The translations under genes and the position numbers were made by a program. A stretch of DNA of 64,000 nt, taken from Gracilibacillus ureilyticus. Lineage in GTDB: Bacteria > Bacillota > Bacilli > Bacillales > Amphibacillaceae. Below, piece by piece: positions 34,863 to 44,204 of the stretch (position 1 is the stretch's first letter; the number at the start of each line of letters is the position of its first letter). Where the stretch lies: NCBI RefSeq assembly GCF_900111195.1, contig NZ_FOGL01000016.1, positions 1 through 64,000 of the forward strand, read 5' to 3'. The notes under the pieces are model-generated. The model saw only the letters and a program-made list of their open reading frames with translations, ran no database searches and had not been told where the DNA came from.

Positions 34863-35879
34863 TTACTCCATTGATGTGAATTTGTTTAGTGTTTCAGTTT
34901 GCTTATTTTCGATATCATCTAAGTCTAGTGGAAGTGTTGGGATTTCACTTAATGCTGCACGATCATTTAATTCAATAGCATCGTTACCAGGTAAAATATA
35001 TGCATCTGCAATCAATTGTTGCGCTGTATCAGATAATAAGAAATCAATATATTTTTTCGCACCTTCTACGTTGTGCGCATCTGCTAAAATTGCGGCAGCA
35101 CGCGGACTGATAACTGTACCACTTTCTGGATAGTAAATATCAACAGGCTCTCCATCATTTTTCGCTTTATATGTCATATAGTCCACAGCTGATACAACAA
35201 CATCTTTGTCTCCAGTAATTACAGAGTTTAATGCTTCTTTGTTCGCACCTGCGATTAGTAAATCATTGTCTAACCAGCTCTGTACTGTATCCCAACCATC
35301 ATCTGTTTGATTGGTTAATCCATATAGAAAGTCGACAGCAGATCCGGAAGATGTCGGGTCAGGCATCGCAACACGTCCTTGCCATTCCGGGTCACTGAAA
35401 TCATTCCAATCAGCATCGATAGCATCTACTTGATTGGTGTTATATGCAACACCAAGAGCAGCTGCACTATATCCATAATAATAGTGGTCTGGGTCACTCC
35501 ACTCAGCATTGATGCTTTCCCCATTTTCTGCTTCATATGCTTGTAATTTTTCTTCGGATTTTAATCCTTCCATAGATGGTACAGAAGCAAGTACAACAAC
35601 ATCAGCTACTGGATTGTTTGATTCAGCCTCTAATCTTGATAAAATTTTACCTGTCGTACTTTGGAACATTTCTACCTTAATACCGGTTTCTTCTTCAAAT
35701 GCTTCTTGGATATTTTCTGCCAGTCCACCAGGTCCTGCTGAATAAACTGTGATCGTATTCTCGTCTGTTGAAGAGTCTTTCTCAGCACCTGAGGCTTCAT
35801 CATTGTTAGCTCCACAAGCACCTAATAGTAATGTTGATGCAAAAATTCCTGACAATAACGTTAATTTTAATTTTTTCAT
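34863..35879 (-). CDS. ABC transporter substrate-binding lipoprotein (Fe3+/2-aminoethylphosphonate type)
   Basis: 338 residues. The lipobox is LLLGAC (Cys ~22). The mature part begins with ITVYSAGPGGLAENIQEAFE and contains TTGKILSRLEAE and FSDPEWQGRVAMPDPTSSGS, the layout of the FbpA/PhnS cluster of periplasmic-binding-like proteins. Ligands in this cluster include ferric iron and aminoethylphosphonate, and sequence alone does not decide. Coupled closely with the ATPase (3-base gap). Confidence 0.83.
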   Translation of the reverse strand: MKKLKLTLLSGIFASTLLLGACGANNDEASGAEKDSSTDENTITVYSAGPGGLAENIQEAFEEETGIKVEMFQSTTGKILSRLEAESNNPVADVVVLASVPSMEGLKSEEKLQAYEAENGESINAEWSDPDHYYYGYSAAALGVAYNTNQVDAIDADWNDFSDPEWQGRVAMPDPTSSGSAVDFLYGLTNQTDDGWDTVQSWLDNDLLIAGANKEALNSVITGDKDVVVSAVDYMTYKAKNDGEPVDIYYPESGTVISPRAAAILADAHNVEGAKKYIDFLLSDTAQQLIADAYILPGNDAIELNDRAALSEIPTLPLDLDDIENKQTETLNKFTSME

Positions 35880-35882
35880 TTG

Positions 35883-36851
35883 TTACGCCTCCTGTTTTTG
35901 TAATGAATGAATGGTATTTTCTTCGATATAAAGCTTGATCCTTTCCCCTTGCATATGTGGATGATGATCATAGAACTTCCACAATAGTCCGTTTGTTTCA
36001 ACAAAGATGAGATAACGATCACCTTCATACATGCATTTTCTTACAACCGCAGATCTCGTTGTTGTATTGGCTTGCGGGTATAGATGGACATGTTCAGGAC
36101 GAATCATTCTTTCTTGTTCTTCCAGCCAATTCGTTTTGCCAATAAAGTTAGCAACAAAAGAGTTATTAGGAGAATGATAAATTTCTTCAGGTGTACCTGT
36201 TTGGACTACTTCTCCACTATTCATGACAATTATGCTGTCAGACATTGCCATTGCTTCTGTTTGATCATGTGTCACAAAGATAGCTTTTGAACCAATCGAC
36301 TGTACGATCGTTAGTATCTCTTCACGCATTTCTTCACGAAGAATCGCATCAAGTGCACTAAGCGCCTCATCAAACAAAATCAGTTTTGGATTAACAGCGA
36401 TTGCTCGAGCTAATGCGACACGTTGCTGTTGTCCTCCAGATAGTTCTCCTGGCTTCATTTTCGCCTTTTGTTCCAGCTTCACTTTCTTTAATGCATCATG
36501 AACGATCTCTGTTCGCTCAGACTTTGATACTTTCCCTCTTAGTCCAAAAGCAACATTGTCAAAAACAGTCATGTGTGGCCATAGTCCAAAATCTTGAAAT
36601 ACCATGGCGATTTCTCGTCTGTTTGGTTTTACATTCACTTTTTGTGACTGAGAGAAAATCTGTGTGTCATCAAAATAAATTTCGCCAGCTGTTGGTTCTG
36701 TTAGTCCTGCTAACATTTTCAGCAGAGTAGTTTTACCACAGCCTGATTGACCGAGAATCGTTACAAATCTATCTTCTATGGTTAGATCAATCGGCTTTAC
36801 TGCTTGGACATTTCCGTATTTTTTCTCGACCCCTTTTAAATGAATTTTCAT
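35883..36851 (-). CDS. ABC transporter ATP-binding protein (FbpC/PotA type)
   Basis: 322 residues. Walker A GQSGCGKTT at ~34-42, Q-loop VFQDFGLWPHM, signature LSGGQQQRVALARA at ~137-150, Walker B LILFDEALSALD and the H-loop FVTHDQTEA. A C-terminal TOBE-like domain of ~90 residues follows. First gene of the four-gene operon (ATPase, binding protein, permease, MBL protein), divergent from a LysR regulator. Confidence 0.87.
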   Translation of the reverse strand: MKIHLKGVEKKYGNVQAVKPIDLTIEDRFVTILGQSGCGKTTLLKMLAGLTEPTAGEIYFDDTQIFSQSQKVNVKPNRREIAMVFQDFGLWPHMTVFDNVAFGLRGKVSKSERTEIVHDALKKVKLEQKAKMKPGELSGGQQQRVALARAIAVNPKLILFDEALSALDAILREEMREEILTIVQSIGSKAIFVTHDQTEAMAMSDSIIVMNSGEVVQTGTPEEIYHSPNNSFVANFIGKTNWLEEQERMIRPEHVHLYPQANTTTRSAVVRKCMYEGDRYLIFVETNGLLWKFYDHHPHMQGERIKLYIEENTIHSLQKQEA

Positions 36852-36987
36852 GATATCCTCTCCTTACTTATTAGTTTAGAGAAGAAATGTTTAGCAAATA
36901 TTAACTAACTGTTAACAATAAATTAAAATAAATCTGATAGAATCATCATACTGTTAGAAAAAATCTAAAATACTTTAGGGTGATAAA

Positions 36988-37866
36988 GTGAATATACAAA
37001 AATTAAATGTATTTATATCATTAGTAGAAACGAGAAAAATGACCGATACGGCTAAATTATTAGGTTTATCAACACCAACCGTTTCTTTTCATATTAAATC
37101 GTTAGAGGAAGACTATGGGATTAAGCTTTTTCGTACAAATGCAGGTGGCTATCGGCTGACAGATGCCGGAGAAATGCTCTACCATTATGCGAAGCAATTA
37201 AGTCAAACGAATCAAGCATTGGAAAAAAGTGTGGCAGATTATAAAAATGGGGAAAAAGGTGCTCTGAAGCTTGGTGCAAGTGGTGTTCCAGCACAATTGT
37301 TCATGCCAGAATTAATTCACCAATTAGCGGAAAGCTATCCTAAAGTGAAAGTTTCTTTAGATGTAAAAACAGCTCCAGATATAGAAAGAAGACTGTTACT
37401 ACAAGAACTAGATTGTGGCTTAATTATGGAAACAGGGAATAAGGAGCAAGACCTGATCTATGAGCCAGTTACGAGCGATAAGATTGTACTAGCCTTTAGT
37501 AAGGAACATTCATTTAACGGAAAAAACATTTTAGAGGAGAATGACTTGTACAATCAAACTTTACTAGTCCATCGTTTATCAAGTTCAACAGGTCGCTTCT
37601 CTCAATCATGGCTACAAGAGAAAAAGTTAAGAATGGAAATGATCCAACTAGATTCTGTTTCAACAATTATTAAGATGTTGTCATATGGAAAGGCGGTTGC
37701 ACTTATCTCTAAACGATTAATCGAAAATGAAACGCATCTATCCTATATAGAATTTCAAAATCAGGATTTAGAAAGACAAATTCATTTCGTTTATCACTGT
37801 AATTTATGGATGAGTGGGCCATTTCAATATTTTAAGGAGCTTGTAACTAACTTAAGGGAGAGTTAG
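36988..37866 (+). CDS. LysR-family transcriptional regulator
   Basis: 292 residues from GTG 36988 (AGGGTGA upstream). Winged HTH at ~1-60 (MTDTAKLLGLSTPTVSFHIK). The periplasmic-binding-like ligand domain occupies ~90-290. It is divergent from the ABC operon across 136 bases, the classical LysR arrangement, so it probably controls the transporter in response to the imported compound or a derivative. Confidence 0.87.
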   Translation: MNIQKLNVFISLVETRKMTDTAKLLGLSTPTVSFHIKSLEEDYGIKLFRTNAGGYRLTDAGEMLYHYAKQLSQTNQALEKSVADYKNGEKGALKLGASGVPAQLFMPELIHQLAESYPKVKVSLDVKTAPDIERRLLLQELDCGLIMETGNKEQDLIYEPVTSDKIVLAFSKEHSFNGKNILEENDLYNQTLLVHRLSSSTGRFSQSWLQEKKLRMEMIQLDSVSTIIKMLSYGKAVALISKRLIENETHLSYIEFQNQDLERQIHFVYHCNLWMSGPFQYFKELVTNLRES

Positions 37867-38127
37867 ATCTTGAAATACAGGGACGGTCTCCCGTTTCACT
37901 CTTAGAAATTGCAACAGAAGAACCTTCCTCTGTTTCAATTGCTGACTTCGAAATAACGATGATCCGTATGAAATTTCTATAATGGTACCGCTTCATACAC
38001 CCGAAGTTCCAAATGATCATTCGATTTATGCTTAAGGATGAACGTAACACTGCTCTCAGCTTTTTTGCTCTATTTAATTCACTGTTTCAGTTTTTGGAGA
38101 TGGTGGTTTGTTCAGTTATCTAAAAAA
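37867..38127. other. Region without a confident gene
   Basis: On the minus strand some short stretches look coding-like in different frames (TFILKHKSNDHLELRVYEAV, then a shift). This might be a relic, but no family is recognised and stops interrupt it. Confidence 0.3.
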
Positions 38128-38156
38128 GAGTGAGCTATAATCACAACAGCCCACTC
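38128..38156 (-). terminator. Terminator of the L-fucose operon
   Basis: GAGTGAGCT / AGCCCACTC stem with one mismatch. On the minus strand it is followed by TTTTTT. It lies just past the fucI stop. Confidence 0.75.
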
Positions 38157-38182
38157 CTCCAATTTACTACTATATCATCCCA

Positions 38183-39970
38183 TTACCGATACAATGGTCC
38201 ATAAGTTTGACAAGCCCGGTAATCAGCACTCTCAGAGTCTTTGGTGCCAAACATGTTCCAAGCGCTTGGCCTGAATGTTTTTTCCTCATCTACATTATGC
38301 ATATTAACCGGAATTCGTAACATGGAAGCTAATGTAATTAAATCAGCTCCAATATGACCATAACTCATCGAACAGTGATTTGCTCCCCAATTATTCATCA
38401 CGCTATAAACATCGCGGAATGCCCCTTCTCCAGTCAGGTTAGGTACGAACCATGTAGTCGGCCAGGTAGGATCTGTGCGATTGTTTAATATTTCATGGAC
38501 TTCACCCGGTAACTCCACTGTATAGCCTTCTGCTACTTGCAATACTGGACCTAATCCTTTGACTAAATTAAGGCGTGCAATCGTTACTGGCATATCTCCT
38601 TTTGTTTTAAAGTTACTGGAAAAGCCGCCGCCCCGGAAATATTCGGTATTTGCCGGACGCCATTTTGTTGCCTGTAAGCATTTCTCTGTTTCTTCTTCTG
38701 TAATGTTCCAAAATGGTTTCATGGCTGGTTTTCCATCTAACTCCTGCTCACCTGTTCCATCTAATGCCGCTGATCCAGAGTTTATCAAGTGAATAATACC
38801 ATTCTCTGCTTTTCCTTCTAATTGGTGCTCCGTTACCCTTTTGACTGCATCTGGACTCCAATATGTTCGAACATCTGCGAAAACTTGCGCTGTATTCGTC
38901 AGTAAGTGGCCGAATAACATTGTAACAGCATTTAATGAATCATTTTCCGTTGCCACAATATATGGAGCACGGATACCGTTCCAGTCAAACGAAGAGTTCA
39001 GCATTGCCTCCATAAAATCTCCATTTGGAAAATGATCGGTCCATTGGCGCTGACCTTGAAACCCTGAGGCAATCGCATGATGGCCCATTGCTTCTTCTTC
39101 ATAGCCTAATTCGCTTAGTTTAGGATTCCCTTCCATTAGATCGCGCGTAATGATCATCATTTTAATATTCATCTTGAGGTCCTCATTTTTTTGTTCTGCT
39201 GTGCGTTGGTTTTCTGCTGAATTAATATCAGAGCCAATCGAACAGTTTTCCTTTACCCAGGCGTAGGCTTGCTCGAATTCTTCCTTATCATAAATCTCTT
39301 CATTAATCCGTCGAGTCAATTCAGTCATATCAACATATTCATTGCGCATGCCTAAATAATCCTGGAAGAAGTCTTCATTCACCATACTGCCTGCTATCCC
39401 CATCGATACAGAGCCGATGGATAAATAAGATTTATCTTTTAGCATTGCAACAACCAGACCTGACCTTGCGAAGCTGAGTAACTTTTCCTGTACATCGGAC
39501 GGAATAGAATCATCAGCAATATCCTGTACCTCATGGCCGTATATTCCGAAAGCAGGGATCCCTTTCTGATTATGGGCCGCTAACACGGCAGCTAAATAAA
39601 CAGCACCTGGCCGTTCTGTTCCATTAAATCCCCAAATCGCATTTGGTCTTTGCGGATCCATATCCATTGTTTCCGAACCATAACACCAGCACGGCGTCAC
39701 TGTAATAGTCACACCTACATTCTCCTGATCAAACTTCGCCTTTGCTTGCGCTGCCTCCGCTACACCGCCAATACACGTATCTGCAATCACTGTTTGTACC
39801 TTTTCCCCATTATTGTAGCGCAATTGTTCTGATAAAAAAGATGCGACAGTCTTTGCCATGTTCAGCGTTTTCTCCTCTAATGACTCCCGGACACCTTTCC
39901 TTCTCCCATCAATCGTCGGTCTAATTCCTATCTTTGGCATAGTTGCTATGAATCGTTTGTTTGCAGTCAT
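38183..39970 (-). CDS. fucI: L-fucose isomerase
   Basis: 595 residues from ATG 39970 (AAGGAGG eight bases upstream), near the 591 of E. coli FucI. It converts L-fucose to L-fuculose with Mn2+. Recognisable blocks are [20 protein letters not shown] at the N-terminus, [15 protein letters not shown], the metal-site region [13 protein letters not shown], and the C-terminal [14 protein letters not shown]. It also acts on D-arabinose in many species. Last gene of the operon fucU-fucA-kinase-fucI, after the LacI gene. Confidence 0.95.
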   Translation of the reverse strand: MTANKRFIATMPKIGIRPTIDGRRKGVRESLEEKTLNMAKTVASFLSEQLRYNNGEKVQTVIADTCIGGVAEAAQAKAKFDQENVGVTITVTPCWCYGSETMDMDPQRPNAIWGFNGTERPGAVYLAAVLAAHNQKGIPAFGIYGHEVQDIADDSIPSDVQEKLLSFARSGLVVAMLKDKSYLSIGSVSMGIAGSMVNEDFFQDYLGMRNEYVDMTELTRRINEEIYDKEEFEQAYAWVKENCSIGSDINSAENQRTAEQKNEDLKMNIKMMIITRDLMEGNPKLSELGYEEEAMGHHAIASGFQGQRQWTDHFPNGDFMEAMLNSSFDWNGIRAPYIVATENDSLNAVTMLFGHLLTNTAQVFADVRTYWSPDAVKRVTEHQLEGKAENGIIHLINSGSAALDGTGEQELDGKPAMKPFWNITEEETEKCLQATKWRPANTEYFRGGGFSSNFKTKGDMPVTIARLNLVKGLGPVLQVAEGYTVELPGEVHEILNNRTDPTWPTTWFVPNLTGEGAFRDVYSVMNNWGANHCSMSYGHIGADLITLASMLRIPVNMHNVDEEKTFRPSAWNMFGTKDSESADYRACQTYGPLYR

Positions 39971-39998
39971 ACATAACTCCTCCTTCATTATTTATTGA

Positions 39999-41468
39999 TT
40001 ATTCCACATAATGTACAAAGCGTTGATAAGCTTCTTTCCATTCGAGTTGTGCTGCTGGATGATAGTGTTTTACGGAAAAAGAGTGCTTTACGATTTTCCT
40101 TGCCTCCTGAATATTCTGTATTTCTCCTAAAGCTATCCATTGACCAATCGCATTTCCAATCGAGCTAGCTTCGACCGGGCCTGCTACCACCTCTCGATTA
40201 GTAGCATCGGCTGTCAATTGACATAGATTCGTATTACGAATGGCGCCGCCCCCCATATGGATGCGTGTTACTCTTTTGCCGGTTAGTTTTTCTAACCTTT
40301 TAATAACCCAGCAATATTTCATTGCTAAGCTTTCCAGAATACACCTAATGATTTCCCCTCTCGTTTCGGGTACAGGTTGGGCTGTTTCCTGACAGTAGAC
40401 TTGAATTTCCTTAACCATATTTTCCGGACTGAAAAATCTGCTGTCATCCGGATTGATAAAGGAACGAAAGGATGCTGACTTTTGAAAAAGCATATTTTCC
40501 TTTTCAAAATCTGTGCTGATCCCCTCTCTTTCCCATATCACTCGACATTGCTGCAAGAGCCACATTCCCATATTATTTTTCTGAAGGCGATATTTACCGT
40601 CTATCGTAGCTTCATTGGTAAATCCCCAATCATATGCATCACTTGTTGTCACAGGGTAATCAACAGGTACACCAATCAGCACCCAAGTGCCACAACTCAT
40701 AAATACAGACTGATCATCTTCTAACGGAAGTGCGGCTACTGCACAGGCAGTATCGTGACCAGCCACATTAATCACCTTAACAGGGTCCATTTGCAATTCA
40801 TTATTAATCGAGGGTAACGTTTCACCAACGATTGTAAGCGTTTTCTTAATTGGCGCTAATAAATCTGCTGGTATCTCTAACACTTCGAGAATAAGCTTTT
40901 CCCATTTCATTTCACCAGCTGCTAACAGTTGGGTTGTCGAACTAATTGTAAACTCATTATTTTTTTCCCCGCTGAACAAATAAGCTAATAAGTTCGGCGT
41001 CAGCAATAAGGTATCAGCCTTATCCAGCAATTCAGGGTAGTATTGTTTGATTCCGTATAATTGAAAGATTGTATTAATAGAAGCTGTCTCCACACCTGTC
41101 CGTGCGAATAATTCCGCTGAAGAGATTTTTTCTAACACCCGTTCCATCCCTTCCGCATTTTTCGTATTCCGGTAACTATAAGGATTGGCTAATAGCTCTC
41201 CTGTATTTGAAAGCAGGCCAAAGTCCACACCCCAAGTATCAATGCCCATGCTCTCCACTTTGTTATAGCCCTTTTGAATACTAATTTGCATCGCTTTTTT
41301 CATTTCGGTGAAAATGTTTAGTATATCCCAGTAGTAATTTCCTGTTACGTATACAGGTTGGTTTGAAAAGCGATAGATTTCTTCCTGGTGCATTTTCTCC
41401 CCATCAAACGCATTTAACATTAACCTTCCATTTGAAGCCCCTATATCAAATGCCCATACTCTCTTCAT
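39999..41468 (-). CDS. FGGY-family sugar kinase, likely L-fuculokinase (RhaB-like)
   Basis: 489 residues from ATG 41468 (GGGAGG six bases upstream). FGGY kinase with FDIGASNGR at the phosphate-binding start, GIDTWGVDFGLL, VAGHDTACAVAA and GGGAIRNTNLCQL. Sequence blocks resemble rhamnulokinase (RhaB) more than E. coli FucK. Its place between the aldolase and fucI says it phosphorylates L-fuculose to L-fuculose 1-phosphate. Rhamnulose as a substrate cannot be excluded. Confidence 0.85.
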   Translation of the reverse strand: MKRVWAFDIGASNGRLMLNAFDGEKMHQEEIYRFSNQPVYVTGNYYWDILNIFTEMKKAMQISIQKGYNKVESMGIDTWGVDFGLLSNTGELLANPYSYRNTKNAEGMERVLEKISSAELFARTGVETASINTIFQLYGIKQYYPELLDKADTLLLTPNLLAYLFSGEKNNEFTISSTTQLLAAGEMKWEKLILEVLEIPADLLAPIKKTLTIVGETLPSINNELQMDPVKVINVAGHDTACAVAALPLEDDQSVFMSCGTWVLIGVPVDYPVTTSDAYDWGFTNEATIDGKYRLQKNNMGMWLLQQCRVIWEREGISTDFEKENMLFQKSASFRSFINPDDSRFFSPENMVKEIQVYCQETAQPVPETRGEIIRCILESLAMKYCWVIKRLEKLTGKRVTRIHMGGGAIRNTNLCQLTADATNREVVAGPVEASSIGNAIGQWIALGEIQNIQEARKIVKHSFSVKHYHPAAQLEWKEAYQRFVHYVE

Positions 41469-41498
41469 TTCCATCCTCCCTACTAACCCGCCAATCTA

Positions 41499-42149
41499 CT
41501 ATTGTGTATCTTTCAATAGTTTCGCTCGGTATTTTTCACTGGAAAGGTTTTGTAAATCTTCACATTCCTCATTACTTAAAATTCTGGGAGTACCTACCGA
41601 ACAGGAAACCGTATATACCTTAGCCGCTTCCTCTGTTAACTGCAGGAAAAAGTACGCCTCTTTCATCGTTTTTCCCACTGTTAATACCCCATGGTTACGC
41701 ATTACCACAACATCAGTCCCATCGATGACTTCCGCAACAGCATCGGCTAAAACGTGAGTAGTCGGGATCAAATAATCCAAATAGCTGACTTTTTTTATCA
41801 TGGCAGGGAAATCCGGGAACATGCTTGGTATCTCTTTACCTGCAGAAGAAACACCTACCGAATAAGTTGGATGTGCATGCAGTACAGAATCAATTTCTGG
41901 TCTTCTTCTGAAACACTCTAAATGCATCAGCACCTCTGACGAAGGCTTTAAATCACTTAAAACTTCTCCTGTTTCTATATTCACTTTAACCCACTGGTCT
42001 TCTTCTATTTCCTGCAGATCAAAGCCACTTGGGGATATATACATAAACTTCCCATCTCTTTGGCTTAAATTACCTCCAGCACCTACGACAAGTCCTGATG
42101 TCACTAGCTTCTTAGCAAACTCCCCCAGCTGTTCTTTAACTTTAGACAT
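41499..42149 (-). CDS. fucA: L-fuculose-1-phosphate aldolase
   Basis: 216 residues, class II aldolase/AraD-FucA family. It splits L-fuculose 1-phosphate into dihydroxyacetone phosphate and L-lactaldehyde. GAGGNLSQR (~23-31) binds phosphate, SSE at 70-72 holds the catalytic Glu, HAHPT (His91, His93) and the later RNHGVLTVG supply the zinc ligands. Length matches E. coli FucA (215). The C-terminus carries an extra Cys/Glu-rich stretch (EECEDL) not needed for catalysis. No lactaldehyde reductase gene is in the window. Confidence 0.9.
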   Translation of the reverse strand: MSKVKEQLGEFAKKLVTSGLVVGAGGNLSQRDGKFMYISPSGFDLQEIEEDQWVKVNIETGEVLSDLKPSSEVLMHLECFRRRPEIDSVLHAHPTYSVGVSSAGKEIPSMFPDFPAMIKKVSYLDYLIPTTHVLADAVAEVIDGTDVVVMRNHGVLTVGKTMKEAYFFLQLTEEAAKVYTVSCSVGTPRILSNEECEDLQNLSSEKYRAKLLKDTQ

Positions 42150-42174
42150 ACACTTTCCTCCCTCTATTTTGAAA

Positions 42175-42606
42175 TTATTCGATTACACCTTTCTTCAAAA
42201 TGATATTGGCATATAATGCTTTTTCACTTGTTGCTATAATGGCATAAGCCTTCTTTGATCTTTCGTAAAAATCAAATCGTTCTTCATAACTAATCTTATC
42301 TTCTGAAACCTGGTAGTCGTTCAATATATCGCCGTAGGTTTTCCAAATGTCAGGTTGATTTTCTTTGTCAGGGTTTACTACCTGCATTAATGTAATCGGT
42401 TGCTCTACAAATGTATCAATTGGGAAAAGCTGCATTATGGCTGCCAATAATTCCGGTATGTTGTGTCCGTCACACCGAACCAATCGTTTAGCATAATTGG
42501 CTGCAGGGAAATTCCCGTCAGCTAACACAATCTCGTCTCCATGCCCCATCTCATGAAGGATTTTCAATAATTCAGGGGATATAATATTAGGTATATTTTT
42601 TAACAT
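42175..42606 (-). CDS. fucU: L-fucose mutarotase, RbsD/FucU family
   Basis: 143 residues. Typical opening LLKILHEMGHGDEIVLADGNFPA with the catalytic His and Asp, then RCDGHNIPELLAAI, and YERFDFYERSKKAYAIIATS near the end. It interconverts alpha- and beta-L-fucose so that the isomerase gets its preferred anomer. It lies 25 bases from the LacI gene and 25 from fucA. Confidence 0.92.
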   Translation of the reverse strand: MLKNIPNIISPELLKILHEMGHGDEIVLADGNFPAANYAKRLVRCDGHNIPELLAAIMQLFPIDTFVEQPITLMQVVNPDKENQPDIWKTYGDILNDYQVSEDKISYEERFDFYERSKKAYAIIATSEKALYANIILKKGVIE

Positions 42607-42631
42607 GAGAGTACACTCCTCTATACTTCAT

Positions 42632-43651
42632 CTATATCTTACTCGTCGATTTACGTATATGAATGTCCGGTGGCAAAATGATTCTTCTTTCCTTTTCTAC
42701 TTTTTTCTCTTCCACTCTTTCAACCAGATATTGAACACCTATTCTTCCAAATTGATTAGCAGGCTGTGCAGCAACAGTAAAAAATGGATCAAAGTAAACA
42801 ACAGGTTCCACTTCATCAAAACACACAACTGAAATATCCTGTGGAACATGGAAACCTAATTCTTTCAATGCCTGAATAACACTGATTGCAATAAAGTTGT
42901 TGGCTGCAAAAATAGCAGTGGGGCGTTTTTCTTTATTATGGTTCATCAGATGCTGAATAATATTTTTTGCATCGCCTGATTGTACATTTTTAAAATCAAT
43001 CTCTGATATATAATGTTCGTGTACTGGTAAATCATTTAATTTCAATGTTTCAAGATACCCACGCTGCCGGTCCCGTGCTGTGGAAACATTTGACGGACCA
43101 TTTATCAGTGCAATGTTTTTGTGCCCATAGTTGATTAAATGTTCGATCAATTTCCGGCTGCCTTCATAACTATCACCTATTACATAATCACCTGCAAAAT
43201 CTTTTATCGTCCTGTCCAGTAGTACTACAGGAATGTTGTGTTGTTTTAACCGGTTAATTTGGGCGATGGTTTTGTCACTAGTAGGTGCGATTAATACGCC
43301 GTCTACCCTTGCTGAGAGCATCATATCAATATAAGTATTTTCTTTTTCAAAATCTTCGTCTGTATTTGCTATTAATACCCGGTAACCCAATTCCACAGCA
43401 GCATCTTCTGCACCTCTGGCAATCTTGGAGAAAAACGGATTAGCTATATCTGTAAGAATTAATCCTAGTGTTTTTGTTTTGTTTGATGTTAAGCTTCTTG
43501 CCGCAGAATTCGGTACATAGCCTAAATCTTTTATCGCTTTTTCTACTTTTTCTCTTGTTGTTATCTTAATGTTTCCCGAATTATTAATTACTCTTGAAAC
43601 AGTCATTGGAGAAACATTTGCCTTTTTCGCAATATCGTATATCGTTACCAT
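42632..43651 (-). CDS. LacI-family regulator of the fucose divergon
   Basis: 339 residues. N-terminal HTH IYDIAKKANVSPMTVSRVIN and hinge helix VPNSAARSL. The rest is a sugar-binding core of the RbsR/CcpA type (TLGLILTDIANPFFSKIA, DGVLIAP, NGPSNVSTARDRQRGYLE). First gene of the minus-strand operon, facing the RbsA-type gene over 553 bases that contain similar palindromes. Most likely a repressor released by L-fucose or a catabolite. Confidence 0.88.
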   Translation of the reverse strand: MVTIYDIAKKANVSPMTVSRVINNSGNIKITTREKVEKAIKDLGYVPNSAARSLTSNKTKTLGLILTDIANPFFSKIARGAEDAAVELGYRVLIANTDEDFEKENTYIDMMLSARVDGVLIAPTSDKTIAQINRLKQHNIPVVLLDRTIKDFAGDYVIGDSYEGSRKLIEHLINYGHKNIALINGPSNVSTARDRQRGYLETLKLNDLPVHEHYISEIDFKNVQSGDAKNIIQHLMNHNKEKRPTAIFAANNFIAISVIQALKELGFHVPQDISVVCFDEVEPVVYFDPFFTVAAQPANQFGRIGVQYLVERVEEKKVEKERRIILPPDIHIRKSTSKI

Positions 43652-43687
43652 TTACTCGACCTCTTTTTTATTAGCTTTGGTGGTTAT

Positions 43688-43705
43688 AATGATATCGGTA
43701 TCATT
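43688..43705. promoter_or_regulatory. LacI-type operator 1
   Basis: AATGATATCGGTATCATT is an 18-bp palindrome with a single mismatched pair and a central CG, as LacI-family sites have. It lies 37 bases upstream of the lacI-type start, so it would give autoregulation of the minus-strand operon. Confidence 0.65.
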
Positions 43706-43856
43706 TTATTTTTGCAAGCATTTTCTTTATTTTTCTTTCACATAAATACTAATAAACCACTACCATAACAACATTTAATACAATATAAAAATGGAGGGAC
43801 TTGCAGGGAAGTTCAAAATAATCATTGACACCCTACCACCCATGTGATAATTTTGT

Positions 43857-43868
43857 GTTACCGGTAAC
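43857..43868. promoter_or_regulatory. LacI-type operator 2
   Basis: GTTACCGGTAAC is a perfect 12-bp palindrome with central CG, within TGTTACCGGTAACC. It is similar to site 1 (TGATATCGGTATCA) and overlaps the edge of a cre-like site. Confidence 0.6.
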
Positions 43869-43882
43869 CGAAAGCGCTATCA
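43869..43882. promoter_or_regulatory. CcpA cre-like site
   Basis: CGAAAGCGCTATCA matches the cre consensus TGWAANCGNTNWCA at every fixed position except the first base. It suggests carbon catabolite repression of the fucose genes, acting between the two arms. Confidence 0.55.
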
Positions 43883-44100
43883 TATTTCTTGAGAATATAA
43901 ATATGACTGTATGATCAACTTTAATGATTGAAAGGTACATTGGAAACAGTGTGGGACAGCGACTCTTTTAAATAGCTTTGGGAGTAGTCGTTACTAATTA
44001 TCCCCCTTAATTATGCTTGTTTTATGCCCGATGAATTAGATAGAACTGAATCCAGTGAACTTCTCTATGCAAAACAGGGGATTTTTTAACCTGCCTCGAT

Positions 44101-44116
44101 ATGTTAGCGGTATCAG
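44101..44116. promoter_or_regulatory. LacI-type operator 3
   Basis: ATGTTAGCGGTATCAG is a less symmetric relative of sites 1 and 2, about 90 bases before the transporter ATPase start. It probably controls the + strand arm. Confidence 0.5.
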
Positions 44117-44204
44117 TAATTTAAACTATCTGTTTTAAAAAGTTAATTTTCATAATGAACATCATACGTAACAAATAAGATCCTTAGAAGAAAGGAGCGA
44201 AAAT

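Noticed and set aside
37847-38050. 67-codon minus-strand frame after the LysR gene
   Set aside because: No start signal; it overlaps the LysR stop. Some coding-like flavour, but the frames disagree, so it is noted only as a possible relic.
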